From NCBI GenBank assembly GCA_963575745.1, contig CAUYUJ010019270.1:420931-482930 (forward strand): a stretch of DNA of 62,000 bases, written 5' to 3'. A program made the position numbers and the translations under genes. Source of the stretch: Prorocentrum cordatum (taxonomy: Eukaryota; Sar; Dinophyceae; Prorocentrales; Prorocentraceae). Of the stretch, positions 1-11,100 are shown piece after piece. The first letter of the stretch is position 1. The number at the start of each line of letters is the position of its first letter. The notes under the pieces were generated by a model, which was not told the DNA's origin, did no database searches, and saw only the letters and a program-made list of their open reading frames with translations.

Positions 1-1544
1 ACGGTGGGGGCGGCAAACTGCTGCTCCCAGAAGGCCCCGAGAGTAACGGCGGCCTCCGAGTCGGACGACGCGTGGACTCCGTCCACCGAGATGATATTCC
101 CCAAGACCGTCCGCTTCCGAAACTTTTGCCAGATGAGCCGCCGCCGCCGCAACCGAGCCATCGCCGACCTTTTCACCGATGCATCCGCTGAGCTCCTCCT
201 AATATCGCCTTCCTCCTCCTCCAGAATTTGCGTGTAAATGCAGAAGATATGCTGCGATAACCCCTCGAAGTGAATGCGCCGATCGAGCTCATCGAAGTGG
301 GTCCGAAGCCGAGGATAACATTCGAGAGCGAGTCGAGTCTCCTCTTGGTCACCACGTATCACCGCACGCATCGCTGAGAGAGCCCAATAGTGCTTCTCCT
401 GTCTCGCGCGGGCAAGCCGACGCCGCAGTGCAAGACGGGCCGATCGGCCAGCTTCAAACATCATAGACTTGGCAAACTCCAAACGGGTCCACTCGCCCCA
501 GGCGGCGGGGATGGTAGCAATCACCTCCTCAAGGGCCTGTCCGAACTCAGGGGTCTCGGCAAGCCATGCGGGGATGCAGGGACTCCTGGGGTCGGGAGAG
601 TACCTTGTGATAGTAGAACGAACGGGCAGGTGGTCGCTGCTCATCGCCGCTTCCAGCTTCCCAGCGACAGTGGTGGAGACGGTGAGATCACGGATAAGGG
701 CAGCGGGAAGGGAGGTGTAGATCCGATCTAACCGCGAGGTCGAAGCGACGGCGGACCCTTTCTTCCCCCTGCGGATGTCGGCGGGCTGAAACAGTTCAGT
801 GAAGTGAGGAAGAAGACGGCGAAAGTGTCGTGAGCGCCCAGCGTCGCCGGCAGAGATACCACTCCCGCCCCCGTTGAGCCCCCCCTCCTCCTCTAAGACA
901 AAATTCCAGTCCCCCATGAGCAGGATGCGTGCGCCTACGCCGGCGCCCCCCCCCAGGTGTAACAGAACGTCGCGTTGCAGCACGCCGAGCACTCCAGCAA
1001 AAAGAAGGACTGCATCAGAAGTATTCGGGAGATGAAGGTTGTATACAAACAGATTCCCATAATCCCCAATCAACGTCGACTTGATCATCCTCCCCGTGAC
1101 CAAAGTAGAATGAGAAACGGAAGAGAAGAGATGCACGAGAGCAGGACTGAGAGCGGCGACAACCCCTCCTTCCCGAGAGGAGTCTTCAAAGAAAGAATAC
1201 CCGAATCGGAAGCCAGGCAGGCTGTGTTCCAACTCAGCAAGATCCCCGATATGCCCATGTGTTTCTTGTACGGTAATGATGTCATTGGTGTTGCAGAGCG
1301 ATAGGTAACGGTGGTAACGGTCCCGAGCACGCCAGGAGTTCGTTTCCACAGTGGTGAAGAGGGCGCCAGTGTTCCATGCACAGAGGGAAAGGGGGGGGGG
1401 GAGGAAGAGGGAGGAGGCGCAAGAGGGGGGGGCCTGAGTTGGAAAACGGTCTGCCTCCGTCTTAAAAGGGCCTACGGAGCGCCACCGCCCCTGCAGCCTC
1501 GACGCGCTCGATGTGTTCGACGATTCCAAATTCAAGGAAGACAT
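1..1544 (-). CDS. LINE ORF2, APE endonuclease part (incomplete at window edge)
   Basis: This is the N-terminal ~515 residues of a LINE ORF2 polyprotein. APE endonuclease nicks target DNA to prime reverse transcription. The landmarks are in one open frame: the strand ending AWNTGALF, then ITVQETHGHIGDL (metal-binding Glu), GDWNFVLEE (Asp/Asn), SRLDRIYTSL, and SSDHLPV (catalytic Asp-His). After the endonuclease a charged linker runs to the window edge. The ATG at 1544 was chosen because it lies 17 nt after the ORF1 stop and is in frame with the endonuclease. The frame crosses two poly-C runs (near 1391-1401 and 1426-1433) without breaking. Fold assignment is from motif order; the RT domain is expected outside the window. 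Confidence 0.85.
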   Translation of the reverse strand, partial: MSSLNLESSNTSSASRLQGRWRSVGPFKTEADRFPTQAPPSCASSLFLPPPLSLCAWNTGALFTTVETNSWRARDRYHRYLSLCNTNDIITVQETHGHIGDLAELEHSLPGFRFGYSFFEDSSREGGVVAALSPALVHLFSSVSHSTLVTGRMIKSTLIGDYGNLFVYNLHLPNTSDAVLLFAGVLGVLQRDVLLHLGGGAGVGARILLMGDWNFVLEEEGGLNGGGSGISAGDAGRSRHFRRLLPHFTELFQPADIRRGKKGSAVASTSRLDRIYTSLPAALIRDLTVSTTVAGKLEAAMSSDHLPVRSTITRYSPDPRSPCIPAWLAETPEFGQALEEVIATIPAAWGEWTRLEFAKSMMFEAGRSARLALRRRLARARQEKHYWALSAMRAVIRGDQEETRLALECYPRLRTHFDELDRRIHFEGLSQHIFCIYTQILEEEEGDIRRSSADASVKRSAMARLRRRRLIWQKFRKRTVLGNIISVDGVHASSDSEAAVTLGAFWEQQFAAPT

Positions 1545-1561
1545 CTCTGGCGCAGCGGATC

Positions 1562-2623
1562 TCAATATTCGACTCCTGAAACTATCACTTCGACTGCCTG
1601 CACGGGCTCGTGGGCCCGCCGTAAAAAGAAAACTGGGCCGCCGAGTCCTGTGCTGCCTACCTCCACTCCTTTTGGTGCAAGGAGGGCAGTGAGTGCAGCT
1701 CGGATCCTCCCGAGGGAGAGGAACAGCCGCCGCGAGATGGGGTTGAGATCACGACGGAGGCGGAGTGAAAGGGGCGGGGCGCCTTCGGCAGGGTCAGGCA
1801 CACTCCATGCGCCCCCTGCTCTGATGAAATTGTCCAGGAAAGTGCTGGCGCCTAGCGCCGTCTCAAAGAGGAGAGTCACCTTCTTCGAAAGATCAAAGCC
1901 GCGGGCAAGAATCCTTGCCTGCTGCGCTTCTGGGGAGAATTGCCTGATGCACGCGTTGCCAATCTCACGAAGATCTTTGGCAAGGAGGGGCCTAGGAAAG
2001 CCAAGCAGGACCAATTTGCATGTATCCTGCTGCGGCTGGTCGGGCGGGCTCGGGCGCGAGCTGCCCCTGGCACTCGAGGCACTGGAGGACAGGGGGGGGG
2101 AGGTCGGGGTCGGGGTGGAGAGCGACTCGCACAGCCGAGTCTCTGAGATGCGCTGACGATCGGCCAGGTCGGCCAGTTGTCGCTCTATGCTTTCGCACTT
2201 CTCACTAAGCGAGGGGCAGGTCATGGCGGCGTCACCTGTGTTCCCAGCTAAGAGCTCGGTGCGGAGGGCATTCAACTTCGCGTCCTGTACAGAGATGACG
2301 TTCTTCAACTCAGTGTCGAGCACCTGGTGCTTGGACTGTACGTCGCGAGCGAGTAGATTCATCTGATCAGCGAGCTCCCCGCATCGTTTGAAACTTCCCT
2401 GCACGGCACCTCGAAGTTCAGCCAGCTCTGTTGCGTTCTGCGAGACCACCTGGTTCATGCTGGCAATGCTGTAGGCGATCGAGTCGAGCTGGGAGGTGAT
2501 CCGAGACTGATCTTCGCCGTCGGAGCGGCGGGCGTCGGGTGTCCTGCTGGCGCTCCTTCTTGGAGCAGATGAAGGCGATGAAGATCGTGCAGAGCCACGC
2601 CGCTCAGATCGCCGCTTCCCCAT
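1562..2623 (-). CDS. LINE ORF1, coiled-coil RNA-binding-like protein
   Basis: About 353 residues from the ATG at 2623 (MGKRRSERRG). The N-terminus is basic and Ser/Arg-rich. Next comes a coiled-coil-like stretch of heptads (about residues 35-155, for example ITSQLDSIAYSIASM), then a Pro/Ser linker. The C-terminal part contains KLVLLGFPRPLLAKDLREIG, which resembles the RRM-like core of L1-type ORF1 proteins. Such proteins trimerise, bind the element's RNA and act as nucleic-acid chaperones. An upstream in-frame start at 2695 is possible, but ATG 2623 begins the basic segment. ORF1 sits between the spliced-leader relics and ORF2. The RRM assignment is inference from pattern and position. Confidence 0.75.
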   Translation of the reverse strand: MGKRRSERRGSARSSSPSSAPRRSASRTPDARRSDGEDQSRITSQLDSIAYSIASMNQVVSQNATELAELRGAVQGSFKRCGELADQMNLLARDVQSKHQVLDTELKNVISVQDAKLNALRTELLAGNTGDAAMTCPSLSEKCESIERQLADLADRQRISETRLCESLSTPTPTSPPLSSSASSARGSSRPSPPDQPQQDTCKLVLLGFPRPLLAKDLREIGNACIRQFSPEAQQARILARGFDLSKKVTLLFETALGASTFLDNFIRAGGAWSVPDPAEGAPPLSLRLRRDLNPISRRLFLSLGRIRAALTALLAPKGVEVGSTGLGGPVFFLRRAHEPVQAVEVIVSGVEY

Positions 2624-2744
2624 GGCAGCAGTGTGGGCGAGGTGAAGAGCACGGTGGACTGGGAGGGATCTCCGCAAAATGCGGATGGAAGGCACGGGCG
2701 CTGAAGCTCGCGTGCCGCGAGGCCTGTCCTCGCAAGAGCGCTAC

Positions 2745-2795
2745 CTTGAGCCAGAATGGCTTGAGCCAAAATGGTTTGAGCCAAAATGGCTACGG
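2745..2795 (-). other. Three tandem spliced-leader relics
   Basis: On the minus strand a nearly complete dinoflagellate spliced leader (2795-2775, last base A instead of G) is followed by two 15-base partial leaders, CCATTTTGGCTCAAG (2774-2760) and CCATTCTGGCTCAAG (2759-2745). This is the pattern left when a trans-spliced mRNA is reverse transcribed, reinserted, and spliced again at the AG inside the old leader. Two extra partial copies imply at least three trans-splicing rounds. The array ends 121 nt before the ORF1 start of the LINE. Confidence 0.9.
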
Positions 2796-5108
2796 AAGTT
2801 GGCATTGACGGGTTTGTGGGGGGCCCTGGCCCCCGGGGCCTCAATCTCCCTCCCTGGTCGAGCCCGGAGACGCTCGAATCGCCCAATGTCGCTACATGTG
2901 GCTCCCAGAGGGGCCTCCGATGGCCCAGTTCCCCCCCCCAGGCGGCCCAAAGACGACCCCGAACGCTCGGGATGTACCCAATGTGGCCCGAGGATGACCC
3001 CAAAGTGGTTCCCAAAGGCTCCGATATTGCTCTGCACAGGGCCCCCGACGGGTGACAAATCGTCAACATCGTTTCGATGTTTGCACATGGTAGCGCTCTC
3101 CACCTTCCAGCTCAAGATGGCTCCAAAAAGGCCCCGAATGCTTCCACGCGGGCCTCAACTCTCGCTACGCGTTGCACGGCTGTCTTCGCGCCCTCGCGCC
3201 GCTCCCAAGAGAGGAACAGCTCTCCCGCCCAGGCCACCAAGTGCGAAGCGCGGTCGTCTTCGCACCCGTGCGGGTAACCTGGCTCATCCTCCCCATCTTC
3301 GCCGCCGTCGGTCGTCGTCGTCCTCCCCTCCGTATCGTAACCTAGAACGACCAGGCAGAGGGGCAGCAAGAACTTACCGCGAACTGGCAGGACCCGCATG
3401 GCCCACCAGAACCACCTGCATAGAAATCGACACTGCGGGCACCCAGCGCCCCCATCGAGGCCACTCCTGCTCCAGCTCTGGTCCTCCTCCTGGTCCCCTC
3501 CCACACTCCACCCACTGGCGCCAGAAGCAACTACACCGGGTCCCAACCGACTGCTTGTGCGTAGCATGTTAAGGCAGCACGCTGGTGGTGATCGAGCGCA
3601 GAGGATGGCGAATGCGTGTCCCTATGTTCTCTACTCTCTAGTCTCTGCAACGTGCTCTCTGCTGACTTGTCTTTTTTCTACACTCTCTGCTCTGCATGTG
3701 GTGTGGCATCGACACCACATGTTGGGCAGGCCGCCGTCTGCTCCGAGCTCGGGCGTCGCGAAACATCACGACTGGTGTCTTTTCACGGTTTTCGAATCCA
3801 GGGGGCTGTTTTCGATCCCTGGACCATCAACAACGACCCGCGGCGACAAATTGGCGTCAAGAATGTGGTCGAGAGCGCTGGGAGCCCCCTCGTCGCGAAA
3901 AAATCGCGACGTCGGATGTCTGGGAGTGGCCCCTCACCCCCACATCTGCATCTCTAACTTGCGCGCGGCACTGCCCGTGTCTGAGCACGTGCGGGGCAGG
4001 CGCGTGAATATCTAACTTCCTGGGCAAAACAGAATCAGGCGCCAAGCGGCCTCAACACGCGTGCCCCTGCGTGCAGATCGCGACCAACCCCCTCACTCCT
4101 TCCCCATCGATTCCCTCGCCACGACCCCCACCGCACACCCCATCCCCGTCCGCGACGATATTGGCAATATCGGTCCCGCCCACTCCGTGCGGCAAGGGCA
4201 CGTCGGCGGTCGCGCGCGGCGGCGACGCCGCTAGCGCTTGCGCTCCGTGCCAATGTTTTTCCCGCTCCAACCACCACGTTCCCAGCTGCATCAAAGCGAG
4301 CATGTGGTGACTCGCGCTGTGTTCCTGTCAACTCACAGAGGGCGAAGATGATGACTCCGACCGCCTGCCGCGACGCAGCGGCGCGCGGGCGATCCTTCTT
4401 CACCGCCTCCTCCACCTCGGCTGGGACTTCGACCTGAGCTGGCAGGAGAGGCCGAGGACACGGGGGATCAAGGTAGAAGAGGGAGCGGGGAAGCATGATA
4501 TGGAGAGTCGCGTACGTCACACTAGCTGTAAAGGCGACATCCTCGTCCTCATCATACTTTTTGTTGTGGAGCTCAATGAGGTGCCGTGCAAGTTCTGGTC
4601 TTGCGGTCTGTGGGCCTACTCAGGCAGGCTCGAAGAAAACAGTCTAGGCTCCCCCAACCCATCTGTGACACTGCGACGTTTAGTGCGGTCGTGGAAATGC
4701 TGACTTCGCTGTGAGGTGGGGCTGGGGGCCGCTGCCGGTAGCTGCAAGTGGACCCTGGCCCATTCTTCCCTCAACGCTGCAGCATGTGTGAGAGGTACGG
4801 TCACTGCAGGCAAACCTCCTTCCTGCCTGGCTTGGTGAAAAGGCCCTGCGCCCTCCCACCATCTCAGATCATCCGCCATCGAGCTCGCGGCGGTAACCGT
4901 GCGTCGAATATTTGCTGCTGGAAGCCCGCAACTACACGCCACCACCGCTGGTGGTGTTGTAGAACTTGCCGGACTCTGACCTGATTGAGCCTCTCGATGC
5001 CAACAGGCCGTTTGGCCATCGGGCAAATGCTCCACGAGGTTCCTGTCCGAAGTCCCACGAGAGGCCCGAAACAGAGCCCCGTGACCTTTGCCATCCTGGG
5101 CCCCTCGA
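2796..5108. other. Unassigned region, partly 3' of msrB
   Basis: No gene recognised. 2800-3570 is GC-rich and open in several frames without family resemblance. 4500-5108 lies directly 3' of the msrB stop and should hold its 3'UTR, and a SECIS element if the TGA is selenocysteine. Small hairpins are visible, but no convincing ATGA...AA...GA core was found by eye. On the minus strand, 4441-4334 is an exon-like stretch after a CAG (VEVPAEVEEAVKKDRPRA...) that could belong to another gene. Confidence 0.4.
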
Positions 5109-5195
5109 TCAGCCGGCGGCCTTGTCTTCAGATATGCCGTCCAGCTGGCCCTTCGTGTACTTCACCGACGCCCCGTTGACTCAGTGGCGCTCGTT
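5109..5195 (-). CDS. msrB: msrB exon 6 (catalytic TGA/Sec and stop)
   Basis: After acceptor CCGCAG the frame is AAC GAG CGC CAC TGA GTC AAC GGG, read [16 protein letters not shown], then [12 protein letters not shown] and a TGA stop at 5111-5109. In the family this is NERHCVNSxxx with the catalytic Cys at the TGA. Similarity continues for at least 10 residues after the TGA, so it is not acting as the natural end of the protein. Confidence 0.9.
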
Positions 5196-8100
5196 CTGCG
5201 GGGCGGGCGCCATACGAACACTCTCGCCATTCCCCTCCCCCCTCCCATCTCCCCTCCCCTCTCCCCTTGAATTCGCCGGCCCAACGGGCCAGAGGCGTGC
5301 TAAGATCTCCGGTTGCTGGTGCATCATATACATCTAGTTCGCGCGCGCGAGGCAGCCCTTGGGGGTACCTGGACGAAAAGTACTCCGCGAGACTCCTGGG
5401 ACACTCGGGTCAGAGATGATTTTCCTCCTGTGTGCGGCCTTTCAGCCTCCCAGAGCGCTACAAGAGGGCAGGAAGAGGCCCCAAGGATGGTCCAACAAGG
5501 CTCCGAGTCGCCGACCGATCGGTCCAAGACACCCAAGACGGCTTCCAGACGGCCGTAGACGCTTCCAAGATGCCCAAGGGAGCCTTGAAGAGACGTCTCC
5601 AGAGGGCCCCAAGAAGCAACAAATCTGCCGACCGCGTGAGGGGTCTGTCTGGTCCCGTCGACGGGACGCCTTTTCTGTTTATCCTTCCCCATCGAGAGGG
5701 AAAGCACTCTCCCGTCGTCGGGGGAAGGAGTCCTGGGATTGACGGAAATCGACCCACGTCGTAGTCACGTCAAAGGGAAGCCACCTACCTTTGACCCTTC
5801 CCCCGCGGCGGGGGGGTACCTGTAGGAGGGGGGATGGGGGGGCGGGTGGGGAGGGGGGGTCAGATTCGCATCGCCTCTGGGGGTCCTCCTCTCCCACGCC
5901 GGTCCTTCTCCGGCGCGCCAGTCCTCCTCGGGTCCTCCTCCCCAGGTGGGCAGGAGTCCCAGGGGGGGAGGGGAGTCAAATACGCATCCGTCCCTGGGGG
6001 TCCTCCTCCCCCTCCCCTCCCCTCTCCAGCGCCGGTCCTCCTCGGGTTCTCCCAGGGGGGGGGTCCCAGAGGGGAGTCATTTTCCTCCTCCCTTCATTCC
6101 CCTTGAGTTTTTTTCTACGATTCTGGCGTTTTACCTCTCCAGCTTCCCGACGCTCCAAGACGCCCCCAAGATCGCCCCAAGATGGCCCAAGAGGCCTCCA
6201 AGAGGGCCCCAAGATGGCCCAAGAGGGCTCCAAGACGGCCCAAGAGGCCTCCAAGAAAGCCCTAGATGGACCCAGGACGGCCCAAAAAGAGCCTCCCGAC
6301 GCTCCAAGACGGCCCAAGACGCCCCCAAGATCGCCCCAAGATGGCCCAAGAGGCCTCCAAGAGGGCCCCAAGAAGGCCCAAGTGTGCTCCAAGCCAAGAC
6401 ATAGCCCCAGGACATTTTGAACCGTCCACCCCGAAACCACACCAGTAAGCCCCAACGCGCCCTCACAAGACCCCCAAGAGCCCCCCAAGAGGGTCCAAGA
6501 GGCTCCCAAGAGGCGCCAAGAGAGGCCCAAGAGGCATCCAAGGCGCCCCCAGGAGGCCCCCAAGAGCCCCTAGAACCGCTACACAGGAGCCCCCCGGGAA
6601 CCTTCCGAAGAGACTCCAAGAAGCATCCATGAGGACCCTCACCCACAACCGCAGCAGCGCCGACCAGCGCCGCACGGCCCACGAACGCGCACGCAAACGA
6701 CAACGATGGAACAATACGGGCCAGCGGAATGAGCGAAGCGATTGAATAACATCTCGATCAGTTTCTTGCATCCTTATGATCTTTTTATTTAGAACTTATT
6801 AGAGGCTCCTCGGACACTTCTTCAAGGCCTACTCAAGGCTTCATCGAGCCTTCCTATAATATTCGTTGCTTGAGTTTCTGAAGAGCTTCTTAGAAGATAT
6901 CTAGATGCTTCTTTGAATTTCCTCGCAAGCTTCTGAGGAATTTCTTAAAGTCATCTTATTGGCTCATGCGAGTTTTATGTTATGCCACCGGAAGTTGTCT
7001 GAGAGGCTTACTGATGAGAGGTGTCCGAGAGAGAGAGCCGTCTCAGAGGCGTCTCAACTGATCATCATATTTTTCGAAGGCTTCCGAAAGGCTTCTCAGA
7101 CATGCTGTCTAGCATGTGCTTTGCCACCTGATGGTTGCCCTTGACGAGCTGGTCGCGCTTCTCTTCGCGGAACTGCTCTTCACTCGTGTCGCATTCGACT
7201 GAACCTACTCGAATTGTGAGTGAATGAACGAATGGGGATGAGGATGACGAGGACAAAGAGGTCCTTCCCCCCATCCTCCAACTCCAACAATCCATACCCT
7301 CTTTTTGCACTCTGTGAGCTGCAACGCGAATACAGTCGATGATCGACGACGAGCGAAATCAAGAGAAGCACCAGAACGCCCATCAGAGGAGGGGCAAAGT
7401 CCAAGGGGCACTGTGCGAATCCAAACTGGAAGCCCGCCCCAAACTGCTCTGAGCGCCCCTCTCCCTTGGTGTCCCGGCGATGCTGGCGGCCAAGGCGCCA
7501 CCAGTGCAGTGTGTGGCACTGGACGGGAGGATTTGTCCGCCCCCTCTGCCGGCGCAGCGCTGGAGCGCTAACTCCCTCAGTGGCCCTAGCAGCGCCGCCC
7601 AGCGGCGAGCGCGACGGGCGCGCACGCGGGGACTCTCGCACTCCCCCACCACGCACCCCTCCTCACAGGAAGGAGGGAGGAGCATTCGAACTCGAGCCGA
7701 TGGCAACGTCAAACAGAATATGGCAGACACGCTAGCGGGGTGCCCTGACACGATGTGTCGCTGGCCAGCAGTGGCCACGACATTCTTATAGGGCGATCTG
7801 TGCCAATGAAGCTTCCCCTCCCATCGCCTTGCATTGTTTCCCCTCCCGTCCCACCCTCCTCATCCCCCTTCTCCTCCTCGTCCTCCTCCTCCTCCTCCTC
7901 ACCTTCCCTTTTCTCTCCTTCTTCTTCTTCTTCGTCTTCCTCCCCCTTCCTCCTCCTCCTCCTCTTCCTCCTCCTCCTTTGGCTCCTCCTCCTCCTTCTC
8001 CTCCTCCTCCTCGTCCCCCTCCTCCTCCTCCTCCTCCTCCTCCTCCTCCTCCTCCTCCATCCCTTCTCCTTTTAGATCGCCCCCGAGGCTGGTCGAACGG

Positions 8101-11100
8101 TCGAAAGGGCGGGCCGGGCGTTTCGCCTGAGGATTTCTCACGTTTTATGATTCTGAAGCTTAGAGTTTGCAACTGTTTCGCGGATGGAAGGCGGTCGGTT
8201 TTGAAAACATGTGGCTTTCGCTACTGCGCCGCGCACATCCGTCTTAAACACTTGCATCAGTTTTGCAGACGTAAGGCGGCACGTTTTCGAAATAGGGCTC
8301 TCGTCGTAGCGCCGCGCACATCTGTCGTAAGAGTTTGCAACAGTTTGAAAAATGGAAGGCGGCTCCTTTTCAAAATGTGGCTCTTGCCTTAGCGCCGTGC
8401 ACATTCGTCATGAAATTGTGCAAGAGCTTCACGGGTGGAGGGCGGTTCCTTTTCAAATCGTGGCTCTCGCCTCAGCACCAGGCATACTCGTGTGAAGAGT
8501 TCGCCGCATTTTTTTTTTAATCGATTATCATGGTACACGTCCCAAGAACAGTGCTTTGGCACGATGTCGGAATGTCAGGGCGCAACAGTCACATGGATTC
8601 GCGGTGTCGAAGTCCCAGGGCTGGCATTCTGGCACGATTCAAGATCGTCAAGACGAAGCAATAACGGTGAATCGCGGCGTTGGTGCTCCAGGAATGGGGC
8701 TCTGGCACAATTCCCGAATTTCTAACGGTCGTCTTCCAACGGGGCATTTCCCTCAGTGAAAATGAATTCGTGTAGGGGCCTATGAAGAGGGAATTTCAAG
8801 GGATGGATTACTGCGACATCGTTGATGAATCCTGGTTTACACTGGTCATCCTCCTCCTTCTCCTCCTGTTTCCTCTCCTTTCCTCCCCTCCCCTCCCTTC
8901 TCATGCTCCCCCCCCCTCTTCCCCGCTCCACCACAGAGACGCCGTGACGGGACAGGAGTGCTTAACAGAGCTCTGCACGCGGGGCATCCGCGCTGAGCGA
9001 AGGGCCTTCCAGAAAGCCTCGACAAGCTGCCCGAGAAGCGCCGGACACGGGGAGCGCCCCAACCCTCTGCAGCTCCGCAGCGGGCCAAGGTCAACGCGCT
9101 CCCAGCGGGCGGGCGCCGTCGAGCCTTCTCCGTGCACCGCTCGCCGTAGAAGACGTGCCCGAGGTGGCCCCCGCAATTGTTGCACACGATCTCGTACTGG
9201 CCGCCGTGGTCCTGAACCGCCGCCGCGCGCGCGCGAGCTCGTCCTGGGCGCCGCCGCGCGTCCCGCTCTCCGCTCGCCTCGGGGCCTCTCCGGGCCCCTG
9301 GGCGGCGGAACGGTGTGCCCGAGCAGAGGGTCGGCAAGCAGAGGCATCGGGGCCTCGTCCTCCCTCTCGTCTGCCTCCTCCTCCTCCTCCTCCTCCTCCT
9401 CCTCCTCCTCCTCCTCCTCCTCCTCCCCTCGTGCTGGGCACCCCCTCCTGGACCCGCGCTGGGACCCCCTCCCAGAGGGCCGAATCTGAACGGCGTATTT
9501 CGTTTTCGTTTCGTTCTCGCTGTCCCTCGCTGTTGTCTCGAATGATTCGAGACAAAAGCGAGGGATTCGGATGATTTTCGGTATCATTTGCGGTATGATC
9601 TTCGAATGATTCAAGTGATTCGAATGATTTGCGGTAAAGGCGGATTCGAGTCGAATCCGCCTTCACCGCAAAACGAGGTCGAACCATTTTGGATGGCCTG
9701 GTGGCATGTTCGAGCAGCCAACCGACTGGCGACGGCTGTGGAGGCCGAGCGACTATTTTTCAGCAGGTGCGGCCGTGTAGCGTCCCACGTCCTATCACCC
9801 ACCCCGACCACCCACTACGTAAGCAGGAGAAGGCAATTAGAGGTGAGGATGGCCTGGATAAGTGCCCGTGGTGCTCCAAAGGGTTCCTCAAGCGTAAGGG
9901 CCTCCAACAACAACCTGTCCAACAACACACTGTCCGACAACATTTTGCTTTTGTTCGTCATGTTGAATCCATCATGGGCCCATCCAACACTTGCCGTGCT
10001 TGCGCCATGGAGTTCTCGCAAAGGCGTCAGGTGCGAGAACACTTGGCTTTCAACTCTGCGAGGTTACACGGCGCGCAGGCGGCGTATGACGTTGCTCGTA
10101 CTGGGGCTGCCGAGGACGCAGCTGAAGTGGTACGGAAGCGGCGGGCAGGCGTGGGTCGGTGGAGGTCAGACTTTCCTGCCACCCCACATGATGGCCCCAT
10201 ATGAGACTCCAACTGGGTTTTCGCTGCAATTAGCGAGCAGCAGGCCCGTGAGGTTCTATGGCTCCATGTATGAGCTCTCAGAGGCCTCCAAGCAGTACAT
10301 CCGGAATAAGCCACCGGATGGCCCCCCCACAGGCCCCGCACAGTGTTGACCCCATGCAAGATCGCGGGTACATATACAGGCCACAGGACTTCACCGACTT
10401 TGCAGCGCAGCCACTACCATTTCGCATCCGACTTAGGACGATATTCATACTCAACCGTTTTTCAGGTATGAGAGGAGAGCAGGATATGCAGTCCCATATT
10501 GAAGATCTGCAGGTTCTCCCCGATTGTGAGTTCATCGTGCTCAGCCTAGACATAGCGATACATAATGTCAAAGGGGCCATGACCAGGGATGATACCAATC
10601 AAGAGTGGGTGGGACACATCCTGGCGAGAAGAGTATGGTGCTCAGGGGGGGGGCCATGCGAGACGTGGAGTGCTGCACACTGGTTGGAAGGGCCTCCCCC
10701 CGTTACGTACTAATGACTATGCTTGGGGAGTGCTTTGGGCCACAGAAGAACAGCATAGACAACTATGGATTGGCAGTCAGCTACTGCATGCCATTATCCA
10801 TATCATGGGAGCACATCTTAGGGCGGGCACAACTGCTTGGATGGAACATCCTGCACCGCCTGTCTGGAGAAGAGAGGCTTCCACTTCCTTCATGTGGCCG
10901 CATGCTCGTGCGCTCATGCCTGCCCCATGTTCTACAACAGTGGATTTTGATCAATGTTGTTTCCAGGAAGGTGATCCCAGTACGTTTGGTAAGGGACCTA
11001 CCAGAATAATTGCGATACGTCGGCCAACATTGTTTGATCAGCTCACAGCACAACATCATGGCAAGTGTCCGCATCCCCGTATGTCAAATCCAATCCTGAG

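Larger units (their letters stand above)
1..2795 (-). mobile_element. LINE (non-LTR retrotransposon), 5' half, spliced-leader headed
   Basis: Reading down the minus strand: three tandem spliced-leader relics (2795-2745), a ~120 nt leader, ORF1 (2623-1562), then ORF2 starting 17 nt later and still open at the window edge. ORF2 carries an APE-type endonuclease. The two-ORF layout and the RNA-binding-like ORF1 are typical of L1-like LINEs. The reverse transcriptase should lie beyond position 1 and is not in the window. Both frames are unbroken here, so this is a relatively young copy. Confidence 0.85.
5109..9124. other. msrB intron 5 and its contents
   Basis: Apart from exon 6 this holds no recognised gene. 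5200-5330 and 5780-6110 are C/T- and G-rich low complexity. 6140-6660 is a minisatellite. 6660-7860 is ordinary-looking sequence with no family match in any frame. 7870-8850 is a CTC tract plus a copy of the ~700 bp repeat. Confidence 0.5.

Noticed and set aside
4861-5108. Hairpins at 5026-4995 and 4957-4935 considered as the SECIS element
   Set aside because: Neither has the required ATGA/GA quartet with unpaired AA in the apical loop; folding software is needed.
8846-9337. 163-codon minus ORF taken as a gene
   Set aside because: Only the 29 codons of msrB exon 5 inside it resemble a protein family; the rest is intron.
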